64,000 bases of DNA from Kitasatospora aureofaciens. Lineage in GTDB: Bacteria > Actinomycetota > Actinomycetes > Streptomycetales > Streptomycetaceae. Location of the stretch: the NCBI RefSeq assembly GCF_019192735.1, contig NZ_JAHTKP010000012.1, forward strand, positions 1-64,000, in the 5' to 3' direction. The position numbers and the translations under genes were made by a program. This document shows positions 53,008 through 61,014 of this stretch, piece after piece (the first letter of the stretch is position 1; each line of letters opens with the position of its first letter). The notes under the pieces were generated by a model that had not been told where the DNA came from, did not search any database, and worked only from the letters and a program-made list of their open reading frames with translations.

Positions 53008-53407
53008 GCTTCGCCCTCCGGGAGCAGTTGCCGACCGGTGGCCCGCTGCAGGACCCTCGGACGGGGCCAGGAACACCCGGGGTCCTTCCTGCGTTCATCG
53101 GAGTACACATATATTGGTGTAGACCACCTTGGGGCGCAGGCCGCACGCCGGGGCGCAGGCCCCGCTGATCGTCATCCTCGGGCGAGGATCCGGGACGCTG
53201 CGCGCCGGACTGGGCCAAACGTGGACTAACGTGGCAGACCGGACCGACCCGGGTGATGCTTGTCGCGCCGCCCAGCGGCACGGCGGCAGGTGAACCCGCG
53301 TCAGCACCGGCAATGACCTCGCCGGCCCCGGCCGGGTGGTACCCCAGCACAGCGCAGGACGGCGCCCGGCAGAGCAGCCGGCGGGCCGAGACAGAGGGAG
53401 AAATCAG
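53008..53407. other. Divergent control region nagE1 / nagF
   Basis: These 400 bp separate nagE1 from nagF and contain the single DasR-like site at 53113-53128. The rest shows no gene. Confidence 0.5.
53113..53128. promoter_or_regulatory. DasR-like (dre) site between nagE1 and nagF
   Basis: ATTGGTGTAGACCACC matches the dre box at most positions (TGGT and TAGACCA cores kept). It is nearer to nagE1 and may serve both divergent genes. Confidence 0.75.
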
Positions 53408-53641
53408 ATGGCCAGCAAGGCTGAGAAGATCGTCGCCGGTCTGGGCGGCATCGACAACATCGAAGAGGTCGAGGGCTGCATCACCCGCCTGCGCACCGAG
53501 GTCAAGGACGCCTCCCTGGTCGACGAGGCCGCCCTCAAGGCCGCCGGCGCCCACGGCGTCGTCAAGATGGGCACCGCGATCCAGGTCGTCATCGGCACCG
53601 ACGCCGACCCTCTCGCCGCCGACATCGAGGACATGATGTGA
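53408..53641 (+). CDS. nagF: PTS EIIB component (NagF-like)
   Basis: This is a 77-residue single-domain EIIB. The phospho-cysteine Cys24 lies in EEVEGCITRLRTEV, and the following KAAGAHGVVKMGTAIQVVIG is the EIIB beta-sheet core. It receives phosphate from EIIA and passes it to GlcNAc carried by NagE1 or NagE2. It is on the opposite strand to both permeases. GAGGGAGA precedes ATG 53408. Terminated at 53667. Confidence 0.95.
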   Translation: MASKAEKIVAGLGGIDNIEEVEGCITRLRTEVKDASLVDEAALKAAGAHGVVKMGTAIQVVIGTDADPLAADIEDMM

Positions 53642-53666
53642 GCTGAGCCTCCCCGGCTCACCGCCT

Positions 53667-53702
53667 TCGGCCCGCCGCCCCCGACGAGGGACGGCGGGCC
53701 GA
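53667..53702 (+). terminator. Terminator after nagF
   Basis: TCGGCCCGCCG (53667-53677) pairs with CGGCGGGCCGA (53692-53702), an 11-bp perfect stem with a 14-nt loop. Confidence 0.75.
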
Positions 53703-53746
53703 GGCACATCCGGAACACCCCTCCGGAGCGACTACGCTCGATGCCT

Positions 53747-54462
<716 letters not shown>

Positions 54463-54472
<10 letters not shown>

Positions 54473-54527
54473 CCCTCCGTCTGTCGGAGGGCCGACCCTC
54501 CGCGCCTGTCGGAGGGCTGACCCTCCG
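54463..54527 (+). repeat. Three copies of a 17-bp hairpin repeat at the rph end
   Basis: GGAGGGCTGACCCTCCG occurs at 54463-54479, as GGAGGGCCGACCCTCCG at 54486-54502, and again at 54511-54527. Each is a GGAGGG/CCCTCC hairpin with a 4-nt loop. Copies are separated by CTGTC-type spacers. The first covers the rph stop. Confidence 0.85.
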
Positions 54528-54642
54528 CCTGTACAGGCCGGGCCCGGAGCCCGTACGGTTCCCGCAGCACTCCCGTTGCGGGAACCGTGCCCCACTCTGG
54601 GCGCGTCCCTCCGTACGGAACCCGCGCCCCCAGGAGGACCGG

Positions 54643-55032
54643 ATGCCGTCGAGCATCGCCCGTCCCGCCGCGCTCGCCGTGGCCGGTCTGATCATCATCC
54701 TCCCGCTCAGCGCGGTCAGTTGCTCCGCCGCCCAGAAGGCCCTCGACTGCGGCACCACCGCGGCCCGCGTCACCGGCGACATCGCCGACGTCACCAGCGC
54801 CTACAACAACGCGAGCAACGACTCGGCCGCCGCCGGCAAGGCCCTGCAGAAGCTGAAGAACGACCTCGACCAGGTGGGCCGCAACTCAAAGAGCACCGAC
54901 GTCACCAAGGCCGTGAACGACCTGCGGACCCAGGTCGACAAGGTCCAGCAGGCCGTCGACAAGAAGGAGGTGCCCGACCTCAAGCCGCTCGGCGACGCGG
55001 CCGGGAACCTCACCTCGGTCTGCACCGGCTGA
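54643..55032 (+). CDS. Small secreted lipoprotein-like protein
   Basis: This 129-residue protein has signal IARPAALAVAGLIIILPLSAVSC, ending in a lipobox-like SAVSC. The mature part is mostly helical (VTGDIADVTSAYNNASNDSAAAGKALQKLKNDLDQ, VNDLRTQVDKVQQAVDKKEV) and coiled-coil-like, with a terminal CTG Cys. The two other Cys (LDCGT and the terminal VCTG) could form a disulfide. AGGAGG precedes ATG 54643. No family is recognised. Confidence 0.75.
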   Translation: MPSSIARPAALAVAGLIIILPLSAVSCSAAQKALDCGTTAARVTGDIADVTSAYNNASNDSAAAGKALQKLKNDLDQVGRNSKSTDVTKAVNDLRTQVDKVQQAVDKKEVPDLKPLGDAAGNLTSVCTG

Positions 55033-55050
55033 CCGCTGTCCGCTCCCGGA

Positions 55051-55056
55051 TAGGGT
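55051..55056 (+). promoter_or_regulatory. -10 element of rdgB (leaderless type)
   Basis: TAGGGT lies 7 nt before ATG 55064, so the message probably starts at the codon. Confidence 0.45.
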
Positions 55057-55063
55057 GGGCGAT

Positions 55064-55669
55064 ATGTCCAAGCGTTTGATCCTCGCCACCCGTAACCAGC
55101 ACAAGGTCGCCGAACTCCGCGCCATCCTCGGCGAGGCCGGCCTGGACGTCGAACTCGTCGGCGCCGACGCCTACCCGGAGATCCCGGACGTCCCCGAGAC
55201 CGGCGTGACCTTCGCCGAGAACGCCCTCCTCAAGGCCCACGCCCTGGCCCGCGCCACCGGCCTGCCTGCCGTCGCCGACGACTCCGGCCTCTGCGTCGAC
55301 GTCCTGAACGGCGCCCCCGGCATCTTCTCCGCCCGCTGGGCCGGCAAGCACGGCGACGACCGCGCCAACCTCGACCTGCTGCTCGCCCAGCTCTCCGACA
55401 TCGACGCCGCCCACCGCGGCGCCCACTTCTTCTGCGCCGCCGCCCTCGCCCTCCCCGACGGCACCGAGCGCGTCGTCGAGGGCCGCCTCCTCGGCACCCT
55501 GCGCACCGCCCCCTCCGGCGACGGCGGCTTCGGCTACGACCCGATCCTCCAGCCCCTCGGCGAAACCCGCACCTGCGCCGAACTGACCCCCGCCGAGAAG
55601 AACGCCATCAGCCACCGCGGCCAGGCCTTCCGGGCGCTGGCGCCGGTGGTGAAGGAGCTCCTGGGCTGA
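55064..55669 (+). CDS. rdgB: RdgB/HAM1 dITP/XTP pyrophosphatase
   Basis: This 201-residue enzyme removes non-canonical purine nucleotides (dITP, XTP) from the pool. Signatures are LILATRNQHKVAELRAIL, GVTFAENALLKAHALARATGLPAVADDSGLCVDVLNGAPGIFSARWAG, and SGDGGFGYDPILQPLGETRTCAELTPAEKNAISHRG. It preserves genome integrity, complementing endonuclease V in this window, which acts on inosine in DNA. Terminated by the 16-bp hairpin at 55688. Confidence 0.96.
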   Translation: MSKRLILATRNQHKVAELRAILGEAGLDVELVGADAYPEIPDVPETGVTFAENALLKAHALARATGLPAVADDSGLCVDVLNGAPGIFSARWAGKHGDDRANLDLLLAQLSDIDAAHRGAHFFCAAALALPDGTERVVEGRLLGTLRTAPSGDGGFGYDPILQPLGETRTCAELTPAEKNAISHRGQAFRALAPVVKELLG

Positions 55670-55687
55670 CGTCGGGTCACGGAACGC

Positions 55688-55726
55688 CGAAGGCCCGCCC
55701 GGAGATCACCTCCGGGCGGGCCTTCG
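55688..55726. terminator. Terminator between rdgB and tRNA-Leu
   Basis: CGAAGGCCCGCCCGGA (55688-55703) pairs with TCCGGGCGGGCCTTCG (55711-55726), a 16-bp perfect stem followed by ATTCTAAGGTT. It can terminate rdgB and, from the other side, tRNA-Leu. Confidence 0.85.
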
Positions 55727-55742
55727 ATTCTAAGGTTGAGGC

Positions 55743-55830
55743 TGGTGCGGCCTGAGGGATTCGAACCCTCACGGGGTTTCCCCCACCGGATCCTAAGTCC
55801 GGCGCGTCTGCCGAGCTCCGCCAAGGCCGC
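55743..55830 (-). tRNA. tRNA-Leu (TAG)
   Basis: The minus strand forms a class II tRNA. The acceptor GCGGCCT pairs with AGGCCGC, and the anticodon loop CTTAGGA reads TAG. A long variable arm (TGGGGGAAACCCCG) and the T-arm GAGGG-TTCGAAT-CCCTC complete it. CCA is encoded at 55743-55745. Confidence 0.95.
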
Positions 55831-55842
55831 GTGGCCTCTAGT

Positions 55843-56707
55843 CTAGGGCTTCGATTCCCGCGGGAACACCGGGATTCCATGTGGAGCCTTGCGCTTGTTC
55901 TTGTTTCGTCCGCAGTAGGTGTCGGTGATGGAGTGGCAGTTCGGGCAGAGCAGTCGGAGGTTTTCCGGCCTGTTGTCCGACCAGTCGCCGTTGATGTGGT
56001 CGACCTCCAGGGTCATCAGGCGCCCGCGCCACTCGGGGCCGGTGCCGCAGTCCTCGCACAGCTCCGGTCGGCCGAGTTCGGCCAGTGCGCTGCGGATCCG
56101 TGAACCGGCAAGCCGTTTGGCTTCCGAGGGGCGTCGGACGAGGAGCTGATCGGCGGGGATTCTGGTGGGTGCGTGCTTGCCACGGCCATGGGCCTGTCCG
56201 GTGAAGTGGGAGGTGTCGATTCCGAGCTCCTTGATTCGCCGTCCGATGTGGGCTTGGGTGCCCCCAGCCTGGCGCTGGTGGAGGTGCCGCACGACCCCGG
56301 CCACGCTGTGCGACACCGAGACGGCCTCCTGAAGGAGTTCCCGGGTGTAGACGGTTCCGGCTGAGCGGAAGTGCGAGGTGTCGATCCCGTACTCGGTGAG
56401 CTTGCGACGCAGGTACTTCCGCCGGTCGCGGTTCGGTTCCCGACCGAGCGTGGTCAGCGTCTCGTCGAGCGTGGTTTGAGGCACCTGCGGCCTCGGCCAG
56501 CGCTTCCCTTGAATACTGGCGTTGCCTGTAGACGCGGCAGCCCTGGTCGAAGTGCGAGGCGTCGATGTCGTAGTGCCTGAGTCGCTTAACCAGGTGGCTG
56601 TGCGTGCCGCGTGTCATAGGCGCGCCGAGCTTGCGCATCATCTCGTTCACGCTGCTCGACTCGGCGGCGAGCGAGGCGAGCAACTCGCGGGTGTACTTGA
56701 TCGGCAT
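55843..56707 (-). pseudogene. Frameshifted HNH endonuclease gene with N-terminal repeats
   Basis: The 3' part encodes a complete HNH domain (CEDCGTGPEW...LEVDHINGDWSDNRPENLRLLCPNCHS). It is preceded by repeats of YTRELL...GIDTSHF. The 5' part from ATG 56707 encodes another repeat (YTRELLASLAAESSSVNEMM...HYDIDASHF) in a different frame. Deleting one base in the CC at 56484-56485 joins the frames so that YSREALAEAA runs into VPQTTLDETLTTLG, restoring the repeat pattern. As sequenced, translation from 56707 would not reach the HNH domain. The 3' part could still be made from GTG 56484. Confidence 0.8.
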
Positions 56708-56812
56708 GGTTGTTCCCCCTTCGGGCTGGTGTGCGCCCGTCCCCCGGTGTGCGAACGATCCATGGGCCGATTGGTTACGGACTTCCGGGATGTTTGGGAG
56801 TTGTTTGCCAAT

Positions 56813-56847
56813 TGGTACAGACCTATTGACCTGTCTGGTTCAGACCA
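56813..56847 (+). promoter_or_regulatory. Chitinase promoter direct repeats (dre-like)
   Basis: TGGTACAGACCT (56813-56824) and TGGTTCAGACCA (56836-56847) are 12-bp direct repeats resembling the repeats known from streptomycete chitinase promoters (TGGTCCAGACCT), which also fit the DasR box. They lie about 80-110 bp before the chitinase start. Repeat spacing is 23 bp from start to start. Confidence 0.75.
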
Positions 56848-56928
56848 CATAGCTTCGGCGCCAATTGGAATCCCCCACGTGCGTGCTCCCCCACAGGCAC
56901 GCGCCGACACTCTCTCCCGGAGGACCGA

Positions 56929-59424
56929 GTGTTGATCCGAAGCACGGCGGAGCGGCGTCCCACCGCTGCGTTCCGCCGCACGAGCGCCCGGGCCGGTTTT
57001 GCCTCGGTGGCCGCGGCCGGCCTGGCGGGTCTGCTGATGGCGACGCTGGGTGCGGCGCCCTCGCAGGCGTCGGCGGCCGTCGACAACGCGGCCTGCCGCC
57101 CTGACGGCCTGTACCGGACGCCCGGGGTGGACGTCCCGTACTGCTCCGTCTACGACACCAGTGGCCGGGAGAAGATGGGCGCCGACCACCAGCGCCGCAT
57201 CATCGGCTACTTCACGGGCTGGCGCACCGGCAAGAACGGCGACCAGCCGTACCTGGTGAGCGACATCCCCTGGGACAAGGTCACCCACCTCAACTACGCC
57301 TTCGGGCACGTCGGCGGCGACAACAAGCTCTCCGTCGGCACGGACGGCCCGACCAACGCCGCCACCGGGATCGACTTCCCCGGCGTGCCGGCCGCGCAGC
57401 TGGACCCGACGCTGCCCTACAAGGGCCACTTCAACCTGCTGACGAAGTTCAAGAAGCAGTACCCGAACGTCAAGACCCTGATCTCGGTGGGCGGTTGGAC
57501 CGAGACCGGCGGGTACTTCGACGACGGCGGCACCCGGGTCAACTCCGGCGGCTTCTACTCGATGACCGTCAACCCGGACGGCAGCGTCAACCAGGCCGGC
57601 ATCGACACCTTCGCCGCCTCGTCCGTCGACTTCATCCGCAAGTACGGCTTCAACGGCGTCGACATCGACTACGAGTACCCGACCTCGATGAAGGACGCCG
57701 GCAACCCGCTGGACTGGCAGCTCGCCAACGCCAAGCGCGGCTCGCTGGCGAAGGGTTACGCGGCGCTGATGAAGACGCTGCGCGAGAACCTGGACCGGGC
57801 CGGCGCCGCCGACGGCAGGCACTACCTGCTCTCGGTCGCGGCACCGTCGTCCGGCTACCTGCTGCGCGGCATGGAGACCTTCCAGGTGGCGCAGTACCTG
57901 GACTACGTCAACATCATGTCGTACGACCTGCACGGCGCCTGGAACAAGTACGTCGGCCCGAACGCCTCGCTCTACGACGACGGCAAGGACGGCGAGCTGG
58001 CGGCCGCCAACGTCTACGGCACCGGCCAGTACGGCGGCATCGGATACCTGAACGCCGACTGGTCGTACCACTACTTCCGCGGCGCGATGCCCGGCGGCCG
58101 GATCAACGTCGGCCTGCCGTACTACACCCGCGGGTTCAAGAACGTCACCGGCGGCACCAACGGCCTCTGGGGCACCGCCGCCGCGACCACCTGCCCGGCC
58201 GGCTCCGGCCTGACGGCGTGCGGCGACGGCGCGGTCGGCATCGACAACATCTGGAACGACAAGGACGACGCGGGCAAGGAGTCCCCGGCCGGGTCGAACC
58301 CGATGTGGCACGCGAAGAACCTGGAGAAGGGCATCCTGCCCGACTACCTGGCCAAGTACGGCGTGACCGACACCGCGCTGCAGGGCACCTACACCCGCAA
58401 CTACAGCGACAGCCTGGTGGCGCCGTGGCTGTGGAACGACACCAAGAAGGTGTTCCTCTCCACCGAGGACGAGCAGTCGGTGGGCGCCAAGGCGGACTAC
58501 ATCGTCAACCAGGGCGCCGGCGGCGCGATGATCTGGGAGCTTGCGGGCGACTACAAGTGGGATCCGGCCGCCAACAGCGGCAAGGGTGAGTACGTCCGCG
58601 GTTCGACGCTGACCTCGCTGATGTACGACAAGTTCAAGGCGGCCACGCCGTACGGGGCGACCCGCTCGACGATCGCGCTGCCGCAGCAGACCCTGCCGAT
58701 CGACGTGTCGTTCACCAACTTCGCGCTGGGTGACTCGAACTACCCGATCAACCCGAAGATCCACATCGTCAACAACTCGACGGTGACCCTGCCGGGCGGT
58801 ACCGAGTTCGAGTTCGACTACGGCAACTCGGCGCCGGGCAACGCCAAGGACCAGTCCGGCTTCGGGCTCCAGGTCATCCGGCAGGACAACCCCGGTCCGG
58901 GCAACGTGGGCGGCCTGAAGGGCACCTACAACCGGGTGTCGGTCAAGCTGCCCGGGTGGCAGTCGCTTGCGCCGGGGGCGTCGATCGACATGGACTTCGT
59001 CTACTACCTGCCGGTGTCGACGCCGTCGAACTGGACGGTCAACGTGGGCGGGACGCTGTACGGGATCACGGGCGACCTGACCCGGGGCGCGGTGGACGGG
59101 GGCAGCCCGACGTCTACGCCGACTCCCACGGTGACGGCATCCCCGACTGCTACCCCGACGGTGACGGCTTCCCCGACCGCGACCGCGACCACGACCGCGA
59201 CCACGACCGCGACCGCTACGGCCACGGCCACCGCGACGCCCACCGCCACCCCGACCTCGGGCGCCTGCACGGGCGCGCCGAGCTGGGACGCGGGCACCAC
59301 CTACGCGACGACCACCAAGGTGTCGTGGAAGGGCCACTACTACCAGAACAAGTGGTGGACCAAGGGCGACGACCCCACGGCCGGCGGCGCGTGGGGCGTC
59401 TGGAGCGACCTCGGCGCCTGCTGA
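56929..59424 (+). CDS. Secreted GH18 chitinase with C-terminal chitin-binding module
   Basis: This 831-residue enzyme has a Sec-type signal (FASVAAAGLAGLLMATLGAAPSQASA) and a large GH18 domain. SVGGWTETGGYF and FNGVDIDYEYP carry the DxxDxDxE motif with catalytic Glu249. Next comes a fibronectin/CBM-like domain (about residues 570-720) and a Thr/Pro/Ser linker (about 730-780). A C-terminal CBM5/12-type module rich in Trp (WDAGTTYATTTKVSWKGHYYQNKWWTKGDDP, WSDLGAC) ends it. It degrades extracellular chitin. GTG 56929 follows AGGA. The dre-like direct repeats upstream fit chitin induction through DasR. Confidence 0.95.
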   Translation: MLIRSTAERRPTAAFRRTSARAGFASVAAAGLAGLLMATLGAAPSQASAAVDNAACRPDGLYRTPGVDVPYCSVYDTSGREKMGADHQRRIIGYFTGWRTGKNGDQPYLVSDIPWDKVTHLNYAFGHVGGDNKLSVGTDGPTNAATGIDFPGVPAAQLDPTLPYKGHFNLLTKFKKQYPNVKTLISVGGWTETGGYFDDGGTRVNSGGFYSMTVNPDGSVNQAGIDTFAASSVDFIRKYGFNGVDIDYEYPTSMKDAGNPLDWQLANAKRGSLAKGYAALMKTLRENLDRAGAADGRHYLLSVAAPSSGYLLRGMETFQVAQYLDYVNIMSYDLHGAWNKYVGPNASLYDDGKDGELAAANVYGTGQYGGIGYLNADWSYHYFRGAMPGGRINVGLPYYTRGFKNVTGGTNGLWGTAAATTCPAGSGLTACGDGAVGIDNIWNDKDDAGKESPAGSNPMWHAKNLEKGILPDYLAKYGVTDTALQGTYTRNYSDSLVAPWLWNDTKKVFLSTEDEQSVGAKADYIVNQGAGGAMIWELAGDYKWDPAANSGKGEYVRGSTLTSLMYDKFKAATPYGATRSTIALPQQTLPIDVSFTNFALGDSNYPINPKIHIVNNSTVTLPGGTEFEFDYGNSAPGNAKDQSGFGLQVIRQDNPGPGNVGGLKGTYNRVSVKLPGWQSLAPGASIDMDFVYYLPVSTPSNWTVNVGGTLYGITGDLTRGAVDGGSPTSTPTPTVTASPTATPTVTASPTATATTTATTTATATATATATPTATPTSGACTGAPSWDAGTTYATTTKVSWKGHYYQNKWWTKGDDPTAGGAWGVWSDLGAC

Positions 59425-59458
59425 CGACGGCGGTCCGCCCGAGGTGAGAGACGGCGGT

Positions 59459-59490
59459 GGCGGTGCACCCGGTCGGGGGGGTGCGCCGCC
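59459..59490. terminator. Terminator between chitinase and bcp
   Basis: GGCGGTGCACCC (59459-59470) pairs with GGGTGCGCCGCC (59479-59490) with one wobble, a 12-bp stem. It lies between the convergent chitinase and bcp genes. Confidence 0.65.
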
Positions 59491-59494
59491 GCCG

Positions 59495-59523
59495 CTGCGT
59501 CGTCCTTGAGCTGCGTCGTCCTT
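59495..59523. repeat. 13-bp direct repeat at the bcp 3' end
   Basis: CTGCGTCGTCCTT occurs at 59495-59507 and 59511-59523. The second copy overlaps the bcp stop codon, suggesting a small local duplication. Confidence 0.6.
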
Positions 59524-59998
59524 ACGCCGCTTCGACCTTGAGGTCGCGCAGCAGCTTGGCGACGTGCCCGGTCGCCTTCACGTTGTACAGCGCGTGCTCG
59601 ACCTTGCCCTGCTCGTCCACGATCACCGTGGAGCGGATGACCCCGGTGACGGTCTTTCCGTACAGCTTCTTCTCGCCGAACGCGCCGTACGCCGCCAGCA
59701 CCTCCTTGTCCGGGTCGGACAGCAGGGTGACCTTGAGGTCCTCGGTCTCGCGGAACTTGCCGAGCTTCTCGGGCTTGTCCGGCGAGATGCCGATGACGTC
59801 GTAGCCGGCGCCCGCGAAGGCCTCCAGGTTGTCGGTGAAGTCGCAGGCCTGCTTGGTGCAGCCGGGGGTGAGCGCGGCCGGGTAGAAGTAGACGATCACC
59901 TTGCGGCCCCGGTGGTCGGCCAGCGACACCTGCGTGCCGTCGGCGTCGGACAGGGTGAAGGCGGGTGCGGTGTCGCCGGGCTGGAGACGCTCAGTCAC
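59522..59998 (-). CDS. bcp: Peroxiredoxin Bcp (thiol peroxidase)
   Basis: This 158-residue peroxiredoxin reduces hydrogen and organic peroxides using thioredoxin or mycoredoxin. The peroxidatic Cys47 and resolving Cys52 lie in YPAALTPGCTKQACDF. The end of the protein has the expected RSTVIVDEQGKVEHALYNVKATGHV. GTG 59998 with GGAGAG upstream is preferred; the longer minus-strand frame is a shadow. Convergent with the chitinase and divergent from the DUF3618 gene. Confidence 0.95.
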   Translation of the reverse strand: MTERLQPGDTAPAFTLSDADGTQVSLADHRGRKVIVYFYPAALTPGCTKQACDFTDNLEAFAGAGYDVIGISPDKPEKLGKFRETEDLKVTLLSDPDKEVLAAYGAFGEKKLYGKTVTGVIRSTVIVDEQGKVEHALYNVKATGHVAKLLRDLKVEAA

Positions 59999-60145
59999 GG
60001 TCGGACTCTCCTGGTGCTGGGACGGGCGGTCGTACCACGGCAAACTTACCTCCGATGGTGGGTGGGGCCGCGCGGCCCTGCCCGGCAGCTGACAGACTGG
60101 GTCAGTCGCACAGACAACATCAGTGAAGTGAATGGGGTGGCCCGA

Positions 60146-60487
60146 GTGGGCGAGGCGAGCACGAAGGACAAGTCGGCGCGGACGACCGCCCAGATCGAGG
60201 CGGACATCTCCCGGACCCGCACCCAGCTGGCGGAGACCCTGGACGAACTGGCCATGCGCGTGCACCCGACCACCATCAGTGCCCAGGTCAAGGCCAAGGC
60301 CGTCGCCGCCGTCGAGGAGAAGGCCGGCCGGGCCTACGTGGCCGCCAACGGCGCGGTGGAGAAGCTGCGGGCGCAGTTCGTGGACGAGAACGGGCAGCCG
60401 CGCAAGGAGCGGATCGTCCCGGCCGCGCTGGTCGGCGTCGGCCTGGTGCTGCTCGTCGCCTCCGCCCGCAAGCGCCGCAAGGACTGA
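60146..60487 (+). CDS. DUF3618 membrane protein
   Basis: This is a 113-residue protein. A DUF3618 helical region at the start (TTAQIEADISRTRTQLAETLDELAMRVHPTTI) precedes a second helix-rich segment and one membrane helix near the end (IVPAALVGVGLVLLVASARKRRKD). The family is common in actinobacteria and of unknown function, possibly an envelope organiser. Start could be GTG 60128, 60137 or 60146. GTG 60146 follows GGGGTGG at reasonable spacing. Confidence 0.85.
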   Translation: MGEASTKDKSARTTAQIEADISRTRTQLAETLDELAMRVHPTTISAQVKAKAVAAVEEKAGRAYVAANGAVEKLRAQFVDENGQPRKERIVPAALVGVGLVLLVASARKRRKD

Positions 60488-60574
60488 GCGGACACTGTCG
60501 CAGGGGCCGGGCGCGGGCGAGCGCCCGGCCTTCCGCATAGCCGGGCCGGCGTCACGTTCCGCGCCCGGGAGCGG

Positions 60575-60580
60575 TACCTT
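60575..60580 (+). promoter_or_regulatory. -10 element of GroES-like gene (leaderless type)
   Basis: TACCTT lies 7 nt before GTG 60588 with no ribosome-binding site between. Confidence 0.45.
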
Positions 60581-60587
60581 CGGGACC

Positions 60588-60974
60588 GTGAGTACGAACG
60601 ACGAACCGACCGCACAGCCCACCCCCGACGCGCCCCGGCACGACCGCCTCGGCGAGAAGCTGCCGATCCGGATGCTGCACGACCGCGTCCTGGTGAAGAT
60701 CGACGGCGGCGAGGGCGAGCGCCACTCGACCGGCGGGATCATCATCCCGGCGACCGCGGAGCTCTCGAAGCGCTGCGCCTGGGCCGAGGCCGTCGCGGTG
60801 GGCCAGAGCGTGCGCTCGGTGGAGCCCGGTGACCGCGTGCTGTACGACCCCGAGGACAAGCTGGAGGTCGAGGTCCGCGGCGCCACCTACGTGCTGCTGC
60901 GCGAGCGCGACCTGCACGCCGTCGCCGCGACCCGCTTCGGCGACACCGAGGGTTCGACGGGGCTCTACCTCTGA
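60588..60974 (+). CDS. GroES-like co-chaperonin family protein
   Basis: This is a 128-residue cpn10-fold protein. LPIRMLHDRVLVKIDGGEGERHSTGGIIIPATAELSKRCAWAEAVAVGQSVRSVEPGDRVLYDPEDKLEVEVRG corresponds to the GroES barrel. The mobile loop (GERHSTGGIIIP) is shorter and differs from the canonical GGIVLP loop. There is a 25-residue N-terminal extension and a C-terminal GSTGLYL. No groEL gene is nearby, so it is a divergent relative of the groES in the main groESL operon, perhaps with a specialised role. Starts at GTG 60588. Confidence 0.88.
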   Translation: MSTNDEPTAQPTPDAPRHDRLGEKLPIRMLHDRVLVKIDGGEGERHSTGGIIIPATAELSKRCAWAEAVAVGQSVRSVEPGDRVLYDPEDKLEVEVRGATYVLLRERDLHAVAATRFGDTEGSTGLYL

Positions 60975-61002
60975 TCTTCCCGTGATTGTCGGTGCCGGGC
61001 GC

Positions 61003-61008
61003 TAGGGT
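61003..61008 (+). promoter_or_regulatory. -10 element of AlkZ-like gene (leaderless type)
   Basis: TAGGGT lies 6 nt before ATG 61015 and no ribosome-binding site separates them. Confidence 0.5.
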
Positions 61009-61014
61009 CCCGGC

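Noticed and set aside
55743..56707. Integrated mobile element at tRNA-Leu
   Set aside because: The HNH gene lies beside the tRNA, but there is no integrase, no repeated tRNA end and no phage gene. The position may be coincidence.
59259..59264. Long Thr/Ala run in the chitinase linker as a frameshift or assembly artefact
   Set aside because: The frame continues cleanly into a typical chitin-binding module; such linkers are normal in secreted glycosidases.
56647..59337. Long minus-strand frame across the chitinase
   Set aside because: It is low-complexity Arg/Gly/Val sequence antisense to a fully recognised chitinase, with no family motif.
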